NCBI GenBank assembly: GCA_016718825.1
Contig: JADKCL010000012.1
Span: forward strand, 124,001-188,000
Source: Bacteroidota bacterium
GTDB lineage: Bacteria > Bacteroidota > Bacteroidia > J057 > JADKCL01
Direction: 5' to 3'
DNA: 64,000 bases
A program made the position numbers and the translations under genes. The notes below the pieces were generated by a model that saw only the letters and a program-made list of their open reading frames with translations, searched no databases and was not told where the DNA came from. Shown here piece after piece: positions 53,930-62,381 of the stretch (position 1 is its first letter; the number at the start of each line of letters is the position of its first letter).

Positions 53930-54730
53930 ATGAAAAAAGGTATAATCGCATTGGTTTTGGGCTTTGCTCTCAGTCTTCTTGGATCTTCAGGTTTTGCCCA
54001 GACGACGGCAATGGATTTTGAGGGTGTCGATTGCAACGGCAATATGCACCATCTGTTTGCTGATTTGGACGCTGGAAACGCTGTGATCCTGGAATTTTTC
54101 ATGAACAACTGCAGTCCATGCGTCACTGCAGGTACCAAATTGGAGGCACTGAAAGCTGATCTGCTGGCGGAATATCCAGGCATGATCAAATCGTATGCCT
54201 TTGGCTTCAACAATACCTATTCATGTACAACAATCAATAATTGGGTGAATAACAATGGCTTTTCATCCGCGCCCATGGACAGCGGCGCCGCCCAAGTCGC
54301 CTACTATGGTGGGATGGGGATGCCAACGATTGTGATTCTCGGCGGCGGCTCCAATCACTCGGTTTTGGGTAGTCCTTACATCGGGTTTTCTACGAGCGAC
54401 ACAACGCAAATGGCATCTGACATCCGTGGATTCCTAAATACAGCCACGGGCATCCAAGTTCAAAACGATCCTTTGGAAACTGTATCGGTATTTCCTAATC
54501 CCTCCCAAGATAGGATTCAATTGAATGTGAACGTAACTGCTGCCGGCAACCTCCGCATCGAGATGCTGGACTTGACGGGAAGGCAGGTGCGTGTACTGTG
54601 TGACGAAGTGGTAGGTGTCGGTACATTTACGCAATCGTTCAGCACATCCACTTTAGCGAGTGGAAGCTACATGATCAAGATGAATGCCAGTGGCAATCTC
54701 ACCAATCGCAAGGTGAGCGTAGTACATTAA
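53930..54730 (+). CDS. Thioredoxin-like (TlpA-type) protein with T9SS sorting domain
   Basis: A 266-residue exported protein. MKKGIIALVLGFALSLLGSS leads to a signal peptide cleaved near FAQ. The thioredoxin-like domain (about 25-170) has FFMNNCSPCVTAGTKLEALK with the CxxC active site (NCSPC) and the cis-proline loop GGMGMPTIVILGG. The last 80 residues (SVFPNPSQDRIQLNVN onwards) are a T9SS tail. It is one base upstream of the second T9SS oxidase gene, so it may assist disulfide or copper-site assembly there, or bind copper itself. The redox partner is unknown. Confidence 0.88.
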   Translation: MKKGIIALVLGFALSLLGSSGFAQTTAMDFEGVDCNGNMHHLFADLDAGNAVILEFFMNNCSPCVTAGTKLEALKADLLAEYPGMIKSYAFGFNNTYSCTTINNWVNNNGFSSAPMDSGAAQVAYYGGMGMPTIVILGGGSNHSVLGSPYIGFSTSDTTQMASDIRGFLNTATGIQVQNDPLETVSVFPNPSQDRIQLNVNVTAAGNLRIEMLDLTGRQVRVLCDEVVGVGTFTQSFSTSTLASGSYMIKMNASGNLTNRKVSVVH

Positions 54731-54731
54731 A

Positions 54732-56465
54732 ATGAAAATCAATTTAGTTCCAACATTCTTGGCAGCCGCAATCTCCTTTGCGGCTGCTGGAATTTCCTAT
54801 GGGCAAAACCCATTGTTCATTCCTGATACTTTGAGCGGCACGACCATTGGGTTGACTGTGCAAACTGGGAGCAAGACCTTCTTTCCAGGATTTACCACTC
54901 CTACTTTTGGCTACAATGGAGATTTTTTGGGGCCTACGCTCTTGATGAACAAAGGCGATAGCGTTACGCTCAATGTCACCAATTCATTGAATACCTCCAC
55001 AACCGTGCATTGGCATGGCTTTCATGTGGCTCCTGAAAACGATGGCGGCCCTCATCAGGCTATTCTTCCTGGTACCACCTGGAGTCCTTCATTCAAAATA
55101 CGCAATGAGGCCGCCACTTATTGGTACCATCCGCATGGCGAAGGCAAGACTGAGATTCAAGTTTCCAAGGGTCTTGCGGGCCTCATTATCATCCGTGACA
55201 GTGCAGAGGCCAGCTATGCGCTTCCCCGTACTTATGGGGTGGATGATTTTCCGCTCATCCTTCAATCCAAGGCATTCGATGTATTGCAACAAATTGCCAT
55301 CGCCACGCACGAGGACTCTATCATGATTGTAAACGGCACGATCGATCCCACTTTGGAAGTTCCCAAACAGGTGGTACGCTTGCGTGTCCTCAACGGCAGT
55401 GCTGACAGGACCTATTATCTGGGCATGAGCGACAACAGCGATTTTCATTTGATTGCATCGGATGGCGGGCTTTTGTCCCAGCCTATTCAGACTAATCGTG
55501 TCAGGTTGTCCACAGGAGAACGTGCAGAAATGTTGATCGACTTCAATGCCTACTCTGTGGGCCAGTCCGTGAATCTGGTAAGTTATTCCTCCGAGTTGCC
55601 CAGGGGAATCATCGGGGCCGATTCGGTGGGGACTGTGACCAATCCCATAGGGGAAGGCTACTATTCCAATCCGCTCAATGGGTTGGATTTTAGTCTTGTG
55701 AGGTTTGATGTGGCGGTAGCAACCAACAATCCTGTGGTAGCTATTCCATCTTCCTTTGCCCCCCTCATCCCAATGGATACCTTGGCCGTGAATGCACACC
55801 GCTACTTGCATTTTGGCGCAGATACTACCCAATTTGGTGAAGTAGCTTTGGTGGATGGCCCGTTTCACATGAACAACGACCCTTTTGAAATGGATTCCAT
55901 CAACATCACGATCCCACTCAACAACAAGGAAATTTGGACACTTACTAATTCCACCAAAGTGGCGCATCCCTTCCATATTCACGACATCCAGTTTTTTGTC
56001 TTAGACATCAACGGCACTCCGCCACCGCCGCAATATGCTGGCCTAAAGGATGTGATCTTGGTCAAGCCAGACGATACCCTGCGTTTCATTACCCAGTTTG
56101 TAACTTTTGCCGATGATTCGGTGCCTTACATGTACCATTGTCATCTTCTGCACCACGAAGACGATGGCATGATGGGGCAGTTTTTGGTGGTGAATACAGC
56201 GACTTCTGTGCCTGGGAATACGACCAATGACTTCGCCGTGTCACTTTATCCAAACCCAGCATCGGATCATATTTCCCTAGACTTTGGTGATCGGCCCGTT
56301 TCCCAAAACTACCTTGAAATTTTGGATGCTTACGGTCGGGTCTTGATTGAACAAAGGCTTGCCCCTGATGGAAAACTCAAAATAGAAGGCTTGGTTGCAG
56401 GATTCTATTTTGTGAGAATCAATGGAAGAGATGGAATAAAAACCTTGAAATTCTTGAAACAATAA
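54732..56465 (+). CDS. Multicopper oxidase with T9SS type A sorting domain (2)
   Basis: A 577-residue paralog of the protein at 51346. The signal peptide is MKINLVPTFLAAAISFAAAG. Copper motifs are TVHWHGFHV, YWYHPHGEGKT, AHPFHIHDIQFFVL and MYHCHLLHHEDDGMMGQF. Compared with the paralog, the second site has HGEG in place of HLHG, but the HPH ligands remain. The tail (VSLYPNPASDHISLDFG to AGFYFVRINGRDG) is a T9SS sorting domain. It is cotranscribed with the thioredoxin-like gene one base upstream and is followed by a His-rich protein gene after five bases. Surface copper oxidation is the likely role. Confidence 0.92.
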   Translation: MKINLVPTFLAAAISFAAAGISYGQNPLFIPDTLSGTTIGLTVQTGSKTFFPGFTTPTFGYNGDFLGPTLLMNKGDSVTLNVTNSLNTSTTVHWHGFHVAPENDGGPHQAILPGTTWSPSFKIRNEAATYWYHPHGEGKTEIQVSKGLAGLIIIRDSAEASYALPRTYGVDDFPLILQSKAFDVLQQIAIATHEDSIMIVNGTIDPTLEVPKQVVRLRVLNGSADRTYYLGMSDNSDFHLIASDGGLLSQPIQTNRVRLSTGERAEMLIDFNAYSVGQSVNLVSYSSELPRGIIGADSVGTVTNPIGEGYYSNPLNGLDFSLVRFDVAVATNNPVVAIPSSFAPLIPMDTLAVNAHRYLHFGADTTQFGEVALVDGPFHMNNDPFEMDSINITIPLNNKEIWTLTNSTKVAHPFHIHDIQFFVLDINGTPPPPQYAGLKDVILVKPDDTLRFITQFVTFADDSVPYMYHCHLLHHEDDGMMGQFLVVNTATSVPGNTTNDFAVSLYPNPASDHISLDFGDRPVSQNYLEILDAYGRVLIEQRLAPDGKLKIEGLVAGFYFVRINGRDGIKTLKFLKQ

Positions 56466-56470
56466 GTCCT

Positions 56471-57154
56471 TTGGCAACCACAAGGAAAACATATCGCAAG
56501 CGTGGGCAAAGGCGCAAGGCTTTTTTTAGCCTGTGTTTGCTGTTACCCTTTTGCTTGCTGTTCCTTGTGGAGATGTCTTGCTTGCTGGGAAAGTTGCCGA
56601 AAACAAAGATCAATTGCCGTGAAAGCAATCTTTGTCAAGGCCATTCCAAGCTAGTTTCCATTCTTATTGAAAGTCCAACGGCCCAAAAGGCAGCCCTTGA
56701 AGACGATCATCATCACGAGAATGGATCACAAATCGAGCATCCATCGCATGAGCATGGTGGTGAGCCGCAAGGACATGCGCACCATCATCCTTCCACCTTT
56801 GAACATGAAGAAGAGCCAATTCCCGATGCGGTGCAACAGCATACATCTTGTGAGGCCCATATAGACCTCGAGCAAGCAGCGGAAGAAACCAATTTTGAAG
56901 TTGGAGTCGATATGGGAATGGCATCCCTTGAAAGTTGCTGCATCGACGACTCGGTGCGCTTTTTCTCGACACCAACCTATTTCCAATCCAATGATGCCAT
57001 TGCCTCACTTCAAGTTCCGTTGATTGTTTTTTGCGAACTCCCAAGGGAAGTGCTGCTTTCATTCGAGGAAAAGACCGCATCGTTCAAGCCACCTGAAAAC
57101 GAAGCACTACCCACATTTTCCAGATATGTACGCTTCCAAGTGTTTCTGATTTGA
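56471..57154 (+). CDS. Hypothetical His-rich single-membrane-segment protein
   Basis: A 227-residue protein. An apparent TTG start at 56471 leads to a basic N-terminus (TRKTYRKRGQRRK) and one hydrophobic segment (FFSLCLLLPFCLLFLVEMSC) at about 18-38, so a single anchored or signal-like helix. Residues 75-125 are rich in His and Glu (EDDHHHENGSQIEHPSHEHG and HAHHHPSTFEHEEE), an obvious metal-binding spacer. A C-terminal region has paired Cys (SLESCCIDDSV). No family recognised. It follows the second oxidase after five bases. A shorter start is possible but no ATG precedes the hydrophobic segment. Confidence 0.6.
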   Translation: MATTRKTYRKRGQRRKAFFSLCLLLPFCLLFLVEMSCLLGKLPKTKINCRESNLCQGHSKLVSILIESPTAQKAALEDDHHHENGSQIEHPSHEHGGEPQGHAHHHPSTFEHEEEPIPDAVQQHTSCEAHIDLEQAAEETNFEVGVDMGMASLESCCIDDSVRFFSTPTYFQSNDAIASLQVPLIVFCELPREVLLSFEEKTASFKPPENEALPTFSRYVRFQVFLI

Positions 57155-57208
57155 GAAGACACAGCAGTTTCTCCATGCCTCACATGGAGCAAGGATTGTT
57201 GTGTTTTC
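57155..57208 (+). terminator. Compound hairpin between His-rich gene and AraC paralog
   Basis: GAAGACACAGCA pairs with TGTTGTGTTTTC over 12 bp (two G-U pairs), with an inner CTCCATG-CCTCA-CATGGAG hairpin, followed by ATTCTTC. It begins right at the stop codon at 57154 and ends 18 bases before the ATG of the regulator. It could be a terminator or an attenuator controlling the regulator. Confidence 0.5.
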
Positions 57209-57226
57209 ATTCTTCAAATCACGGAC

Positions 57227-57769
57227 ATGGAAGAGATTACGATTTGCCTGAAAGGCATACGTTCAAGTGACTGCCCACCGCAACTATTGACGGTTTTGGA
57301 ACAACTACGGATCGAATTGGTGGAATTTCGTTTTGGATTTATCACTGTAAGGAAACCACATCACCTCAAATTGGCGGCAATAGAAGCCCAATTGGAATCC
57401 TCGGGATTCATTCCAATCAGGGGCAAGCAGGGTCAGTTAGTTGAAAAAGTGAAACACTTGGTTTTCTTGATGTTCAAAGACGACCAATTCCAAAAAAGCA
57501 GACTGAACGTATCGCATCACATTGCTACCCATACTGGCAAGTCTTATGCCCATATCAGCCGTATGTTTTCCAAACACGAGGGAATGACCTTGGAAAGATT
57601 CATCATTGAGCAGCGGATCGATCATGCGAAGCAACTCCTTTTGAGCCGATGCTTGACGCTTGCGGAGATCGCAACGAGGCTCGGTTATAGCAGTGTACAG
57701 CACCTTTCAAGCCAATTCCATGAGATCAGTGGAATGACGGTGAGGATGTACTTACAGTCAAATAATTAG
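57227..57769 (+). CDS. AraC-family regulator, paralog with degenerate HMA-like N-terminus
   Basis: A 180-residue protein. The C-terminal HTH_18 region (about 95-178) has LAEIATRLGYSSVQHLSSQF and HEISGMTVRMYLQ, closely parallel to the regulator at 21272. The N-terminal 70 residues keep the ferredoxin-like pattern (ITICLKGIRSSDCPPQLLTV, then LAAIEAQLESSGFIPI) but the CxxC is reduced to a single Cys (Cys16), so it may have lost metal sensing or use a different site. It is the last gene of the island. The hairpin 57155-57208 lies between it and the His-rich gene. Confidence 0.85.
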   Translation: MEEITICLKGIRSSDCPPQLLTVLEQLRIELVEFRFGFITVRKPHHLKLAAIEAQLESSGFIPIRGKQGQLVEKVKHLVFLMFKDDQFQKSRLNVSHHIATHTGKSYAHISRMFSKHEGMTLERFIIEQRIDHAKQLLLSRCLTLAEIATRLGYSSVQHLSSQFHEISGMTVRMYLQSNN

Positions 57770-58390
57770 GTAGCTAGTGTTTTGAAAACTATTGCCGAAG
57801 AGCCCGCACTGTAGGACGTTCATCGCATGTCAAGAAATGGATGTAGCACATTCGAAAATCGATGTGGTTTCAGCTAGGTGGGGAGAATGAGGATGGTTGG
57901 ATGAATACATCCTGCCTACCGTATCCTGGAAGTACGGCTGTTTTGAGCGTTTTGTGGCAGGCCTAGATTGGTAGGCTGGAATCGGAATGATCAATAATTG
58001 GTTTTGCCCTCTCTCTATCGCCGTGCCAAGGCGCGGCGATAGAGAGGGGGGGGGCGTCCGCATTACCCGACGCTCCCGCATCGGGCTACCGACAAGCGGC
58101 CAAAAAACGGTGTGGGCAACGGCAAGGGTGTGGAAAACTGCGCGGGCGAGGACGAGACGGTTTGAGCAACGGCAAGGGCGTGGTAACGGTGTGGGCAAGG
58201 AAAACGGTGTGCGCAAGGGCAAGGGTGTGGAAAACGGAGTGGGCAAGGAAAACGGAGTGAGCAAGGGCAAGGGAGTGGTCTGGATCAGAATTTGAGCAGA
58301 ATTTCCAGAATTTGAGCAGAATTAGCTTCGCTGAACTTACGTTTCACTGAATTTACAGAATCACACCTTGTGTTGAATTCCTTGGGATGC
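57770..58390. other. Non-coding spacer with minisatellite
   Basis: About 620 bases between the AraC paralog and the CHU_C gene. The middle (58105-58280) is a degenerate minisatellite. The right end contains AGAATTAGCTTCGCTGAACT (58319) and ACCTTGTGTTGAATTC, both shared with the 15-19 kb region. I find no gene. Confidence 0.55.
58105..58280 (+). repeat. Degenerate minisatellite, 18-bp-like units
   Basis: Recurrent blocks such as GGCAAGGAAAACGGTGTG, GCAAGGGCAAGGGTGTGG and AAAACGGAGTGGGCAAGG, some in pairs. The tract is G/A-rich on the plus strand and on the minus strand translates as Pro/Leu/Thr-rich repeats with no start of its own. It is likely a slippage-prone repeat. Confidence 0.65.
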
Positions 58391-61300
58391 TTAGCGTCGC
58401 CTGATTGTCAGGCCGCCGGTTTGGATCGTTGCTTTTTCGCTTTTTGCTTCCTTTAGGACCCACCAATAGACGCCGTCGGGGAGGGTGCTGCCGTCGAAGT
58501 TTGGGTGGAGGCCGTCCATTTGGAGGACTTTACCGCCGGCGCCGTTGAAAAGATGGATTACAAAGTCGGCTGGGTCGATGTTGGGCTGCCATGTGATTTG
58601 CCAGGTGTCGTTTTTGTTGTCGCCGTTGGGGGTGAAGACTTCGGGGATAAAAACGGTGTGGGTATCGGGTGCGAGTGTGATCGCAAGGGAGTCGGGGAAT
58701 CCTGTGCAGGTGGCGTTGCGTGGCGTCATCAGGAATTTGAGTCGGGCAAGATCATAGCTGGAATTCAGTGTGAGGGTGAGTGCCAGCGTTGCAGGTGTGG
58801 CTGGGCCAAAGGGTCCGATGGTTCCGGTATTGGGTGTGATTTCGCGGAGGTTGGTGCCGATGGCTTGCCAATCTACTTGGGTGCCGTCGGTGTCGGTGGC
58901 GATCTGGAGCTGGACTTTGGCGGTTCCCTGGGCGTTGGTTGCCGATGCGGTAACGGACGCAGTGAGCTTGGGGACCGGAAGGCCGCGCAAGACTGCCGAA
59001 AGGCTGTCGGTGCATCCGAGGGCGTTGGTCAGGACAACGGCGACGGTGTCGAGGGTGTCCAATTCGGTGCTGAGGAGCAGGAATTCGTCGGTGGTGGGGA
59101 GGGGGTTTTGGTTGAGGTACCATTGCCATTGGATGGCGCCGCCTGCGGTGGCTTCGAGCATCAGGCTTTGGCCTTGGCAATAGTTGGTGTCGGGCGTGAC
59201 GGTGAGCCGCGCGGTGAGGGGCTTCGGCAGGATGGTGAGTTGCTGGGTTGCGGTTTCCGGGCAGGGGCCGGCGGTGGTGTATTGGATAAAATAGGGTCCG
59301 CCTTGGAGGCTCATGTTGGCGTCAATTTCGCCGGTTTGGTCGTTGGCGAAGGTGATGCTGGCGGTGGATTCCCAGAAAAGTCCGCCGGGAAGGGCAATGG
59401 TCGTGGGAATTGGGTTGGGCCCGCCTTCGCAGTAGGTGGCATTGGGATAGGCGAAACTGGGGTCGTCGGGCGTGTCGATCCAAATACTGTCGCGGGTGTC
59501 GATGGCGCAGCGGTTGGCAATGTCATAATAGACGATGTAGGGTCCGCCGGGCAACATGGCGTCGAGGTCGAGCTGGCCGCGGTCGGTGTTGCTGAAGACA
59601 ATTCCGCCACCTGCCACGAAGCTCCCGAGCGTGTCGCCGTTGATCAGCGGGGTCGCGTCCGGATGGGCTTGGCAATAGTGGTCTTGGGGATAGAACATGG
59701 TGGTGGTGCTGTCGGTTGGGCTGATCTGGACGGTTTGGGTGAAATTTGCCTGGCAACTGCCCAAGAGGGAATAGGTGACGTTCCAGGTGCCGGGTTGGGA
59801 CTGCGCGAGGAGGATGGCGCCCGTGGATGGGTGCACGGTGATCCCCGAATCGCCAGAAAAGGTGCCGCCGGGCGTGCCGAGGATCAGCGGCAGGGGATTG
59901 GTGTCGGCGGTGCAGAACAAGGAGGCGGGATAGGCAAAGTTGGCCGAGGCTGAACTGTGGATGGTCACGGTGAGGTCGAGGCTGTCTTTGCAGGTGCCGC
60001 CGGTGATGTGGCGAATGGTATGGGTGCCGGCACCGCTGGCGCTGAGGTGGAGGCGACCGTCGGTGTCCACGATGGTTGCCGTGGTGACTGGGTAGAATAA
60101 GCCGCCGTTGCCTTGGATCAAGGGCCATGGATCGGGGTCGCCGAGGCAAAAGTTGCCATTTGGAGGGTAGGTGAATGCGGGGTTGTCGGTGGTAAGGACT
60201 GTAAATGGAATGGAGGCTGTATCCGAACAAAATCCGCCAGTAATATGCCTGAGTGACAGTGTGAGTGGGAGTGTGAGATTGGAGGGTAGGGCGATCTGTG
60301 TCGTGTTTGTCGTTGTCAGGATCTGGTTTTGGCTGTTGAGGATTTGCCAAAGTCCGGCGGCGGTTTGGGCGATGGGTGCGAGCGTGTCGTTGGCGCAATA
60401 TTGTGTTTGGGGCAAGGTAAATTGGGCGGAAAGGGTAGTGTCGATATGCAGGTTTGCGATTGCCGTCACGGTATCGGGGCATTGGCCTGTGGTGGCATAT
60501 TGGATGGTGTAGGTTCCGGTTTGGCTGTTGGCTGGATCGATTTCGCCGTTGGGTCCGAGGTCGAGGCCGATGGGATTGGCGAAAAAGGTTCCTCCGGAAT
60601 TGCCACTCGTGAAGGTGGGCCATGCTTGTGGTGCGCCTTGGCAGAGTGTTGGGACGCCGAGGTTCAATGGTATGGCTGGGTAGGCCACTGTTGCGGTCGT
60701 GGTCGGCAGGATCAAAACCTGTATTTCGACGCTGTCGAAGCAGGGTGTGATGGGGACCCACCAAAGGGAATGCAGTCCGACGGGCGAGAGTGCGGGATCG
60801 AATAATCCGACCAGTGGATTCATCAATGCGAGGCCTGTGGGAGAACGGAATATGCCCGCGGAAGGCAGGAGATTTGCGGTGTCGGCCATGATGGGTGCAC
60901 TGGTTTGGCAAAGGGTAATGAAGGTTTGGCCCTGAATGGTGGCTTGGCCGGGCAAGACCGGTCGGATGTCCACGTCGAAAGCCACCGTGTCGGCGCATCG
61001 GGGATGATTGGTGACATACTTGAATTGGTTGCTGGCCCCTACTGCTCCGGGATGCAGGGGAATTTCGCCGGTGGAGGGATTCACCCAGAATCCGGGGGCG
61101 CCGGAGCGGCAGCAGAAGGCACCCGTGGCGGTGGGTGGTAACAGCGTGATGGACGGCCTTGGGTTGGTGTCTCCGAGGCAGAATACGCTTGCGCCGTAGG
61201 TCACGCTGGCTTTGTCGCCTGTGAGGCAGATGGTGTCGGCGGTGGCGTAAAAGAATGTGTCGAGGGCAAGGACGGTGCGCTTGACGATCTCCAATCGGAG

Positions 61301-61642
61301 GCAGGTGTCGCTCATGTAGGTAGAAGGGAGTGCGAGTACCAAACGGTCGTTGGTGCCGCCCATTTGCGAGACGATACTTTGCGGCCATATCCGTTGGCCC
61401 CCGAGGAAAACCTGGGTTGTGTCCCAGAGTTCGCCGCTGGTGGCCCGCTTGAAGTATTGGCCGTGAATGGTGATGGTGCGGCCTTTGCAGAAGGTGGTGT
61501 CTGAGTTGATCTGGTAGGTTGGCGGCAGGCTGGTGTTGTCGTAGTCCTGGATGATGGGGATGGGACTGTTCTGCGCCGATGCTAAGGTGGCCGTTTCGAG
61601 CAACAAAAGAAGCAATAGAAGCCTGTGGAGATGATTTTCCAT
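58391..61642 (-). CDS. Large secreted repeat protein with CHU_C (T9SS type B) C-terminal domain
   Basis: A 1083-residue exported protein. MENHLHRLLLLLLLLETATL is the signal peptide, cleaved near ASAQ. An N-terminal IPT/TIG-like segment (about 40-110; FCKGRTITIHGQYFK) is followed by many similar Ig-like repeats of about 75-85 residues with YPxxxYC, PxPLIxGxxGGxF motifs (for example FAYPASLFCTADTNPLPLIL, FMYPQDHYCQAHPDATPLI). The C-terminal 85 residues contain FIPEVFTPNGDNKNDTWQI and FVIHLFNGAGGKVLQMDG, the gliding-motility-associated CHU_C domain that marks T9SS type B cargo. A surface adhesin is plausible. The last 85 residues match the pseudogene at 18853. Confidence 0.92.
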   Translation of the reverse strand: MENHLHRLLLLLLLLETATLASAQNSPIPIIQDYDNTSLPPTYQINSDTTFCKGRTITIHGQYFKRATSGELWDTTQVFLGGQRIWPQSIVSQMGGTNDRLVLALPSTYMSDTCLRLEIVKRTVLALDTFFYATADTICLTGDKASVTYGASVFCLGDTNPRPSITLLPPTATGAFCCRSGAPGFWVNPSTGEIPLHPGAVGASNQFKYVTNHPRCADTVAFDVDIRPVLPGQATIQGQTFITLCQTSAPIMADTANLLPSAGIFRSPTGLALMNPLVGLFDPALSPVGLHSLWWVPITPCFDSVEIQVLILPTTTATVAYPAIPLNLGVPTLCQGAPQAWPTFTSGNSGGTFFANPIGLDLGPNGEIDPANSQTGTYTIQYATTGQCPDTVTAIANLHIDTTLSAQFTLPQTQYCANDTLAPIAQTAAGLWQILNSQNQILTTTNTTQIALPSNLTLPLTLSLRHITGGFCSDTASIPFTVLTTDNPAFTYPPNGNFCLGDPDPWPLIQGNGGLFYPVTTATIVDTDGRLHLSASGAGTHTIRHITGGTCKDSLDLTVTIHSSASANFAYPASLFCTADTNPLPLILGTPGGTFSGDSGITVHPSTGAILLAQSQPGTWNVTYSLLGSCQANFTQTVQISPTDSTTTMFYPQDHYCQAHPDATPLINGDTLGSFVAGGGIVFSNTDRGQLDLDAMLPGGPYIVYYDIANRCAIDTRDSIWIDTPDDPSFAYPNATYCEGGPNPIPTTIALPGGLFWESTASITFANDQTGEIDANMSLQGGPYFIQYTTAGPCPETATQQLTILPKPLTARLTVTPDTNYCQGQSLMLEATAGGAIQWQWYLNQNPLPTTDEFLLLSTELDTLDTVAVVLTNALGCTDSLSAVLRGLPVPKLTASVTASATNAQGTAKVQLQIATDTDGTQVDWQAIGTNLREITPNTGTIGPFGPATPATLALTLTLNSSYDLARLKFLMTPRNATCTGFPDSLAITLAPDTHTVFIPEVFTPNGDNKNDTWQITWQPNIDPADFVIHLFNGAGGKVLQMDGLHPNFDGSTLPDGVYWWVLKEAKSEKATIQTGGLTIRRR

Positions 61643-61782
61643 ATCCTTAACTGATTGATGATGTACTGCCTATTTTCTCAAAAAGTGGGGATCAAGCGCC
61701 GCAAGGCGGCATGGTTGCCCCGTCTCCCCTCCGACGGCTGCCGGGGTGGGGTGTGTCAACGGAAATATTGTGGTGGAGGTGG

Positions 61783-62286
61783 CTAGGATTTAGACTCCTG
61801 TTCGGCGAGGATGCGCCTTACGTCGTCCATCCATGTGGGGTCGCCGTCGTCTTTCTTCACCCAAATTGGGAAATATTCGGACTCGTCGATTTCCAACAGG
61901 TCGTCCAATTTCAAATCAAGCCTTTCGTACTCTTCATTGAATGCTTTCTGCTTGGGAACCCATGAAAAATCGCCATCCAAGGGTGCTGCAAGTTTGTCGG
62001 AGATTAGTACGCTATTGAAACCTTTGAGAACGTAAACGAACTGTTGTTCCAAATCCAATTCTTGTGGCGGTTCGGGACAATTACCTTGTTTCCCGCCATC
62101 GACAAAAGCATCAAGGTACTTTGAAAGGGAGAACTTTGTTTCTGGATCACCAATTGCGGCAAACTTGAAGCCTATTCCTTCTCCAAAGTTTTGAAGATAG
62201 ATGATGCAGTGAGGATTCGAGAGTGTCACAACATCCCCGTTTCTCCTTCCTTGGAGAAAATGATATTTTTCGATGCCCTCAAGCAT
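61783..62286 (-). CDS. Acidic small protein, candidate immunity partner of the upstream toxin-like gene
   Basis: A 167-residue cytosolic protein without signal or membrane segment, acidic overall (for example EEYERLDLKLDDLLEIDESE and GDPTWMDDVRRI). No domain is recognised. Start at ATG 62286; the same frame stays open to a TAG near 62361 with plausible codons (HFDLPSFAESH just before the ATG), so the true start may be further upstream or a base may be missing. It is 96 bases downstream of the large minus-strand gene at 62382. The pairing with a toxin-like protein and the acidic character suggest an immunity protein, which is only an inference. Confidence 0.6.
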   Translation of the reverse strand: MLEGIEKYHFLQGRRNGDVVTLSNPHCIIYLQNFGEGIGFKFAAIGDPETKFSLSKYLDAFVDGGKQGNCPEPPQELDLEQQFVYVLKGFNSVLISDKLAAPLDGDFSWVPKQKAFNEEYERLDLKLDDLLEIDESEYFPIWVKKDDGDPTWMDDVRRILAEQESKS

Positions 62287-62381
62287 GTGCGATTCAGCAA
62301 AAGATGGGAGATCAAAATGGGTATTTTCGATCCATTGGAAGTCAAATTGGCATGTAATCTAATGAAATCGGTGACACAAAG

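Noticed and set aside
21272..57769. The metal island as an integrative conjugative element or plasmid insert
   Set aside because: No integrase, relaxase, conjugation gene or attachment-site pair is visible, so mobility cannot be claimed.
57830..58270. Pro/Leu/Thr-rich 146-codon minus-strand frame
   Set aside because: It only translates the minisatellite; there is no start context and no protein-like part.
58505..59953. A 482-codon Gly-rich plus-strand frame and a 621-codon Arg/His-rich minus-strand frame (59523-61388)
   Set aside because: Both are shadows of the repeat-rich CHU_C gene, caused by its codon bias; neither has a recognisable domain.
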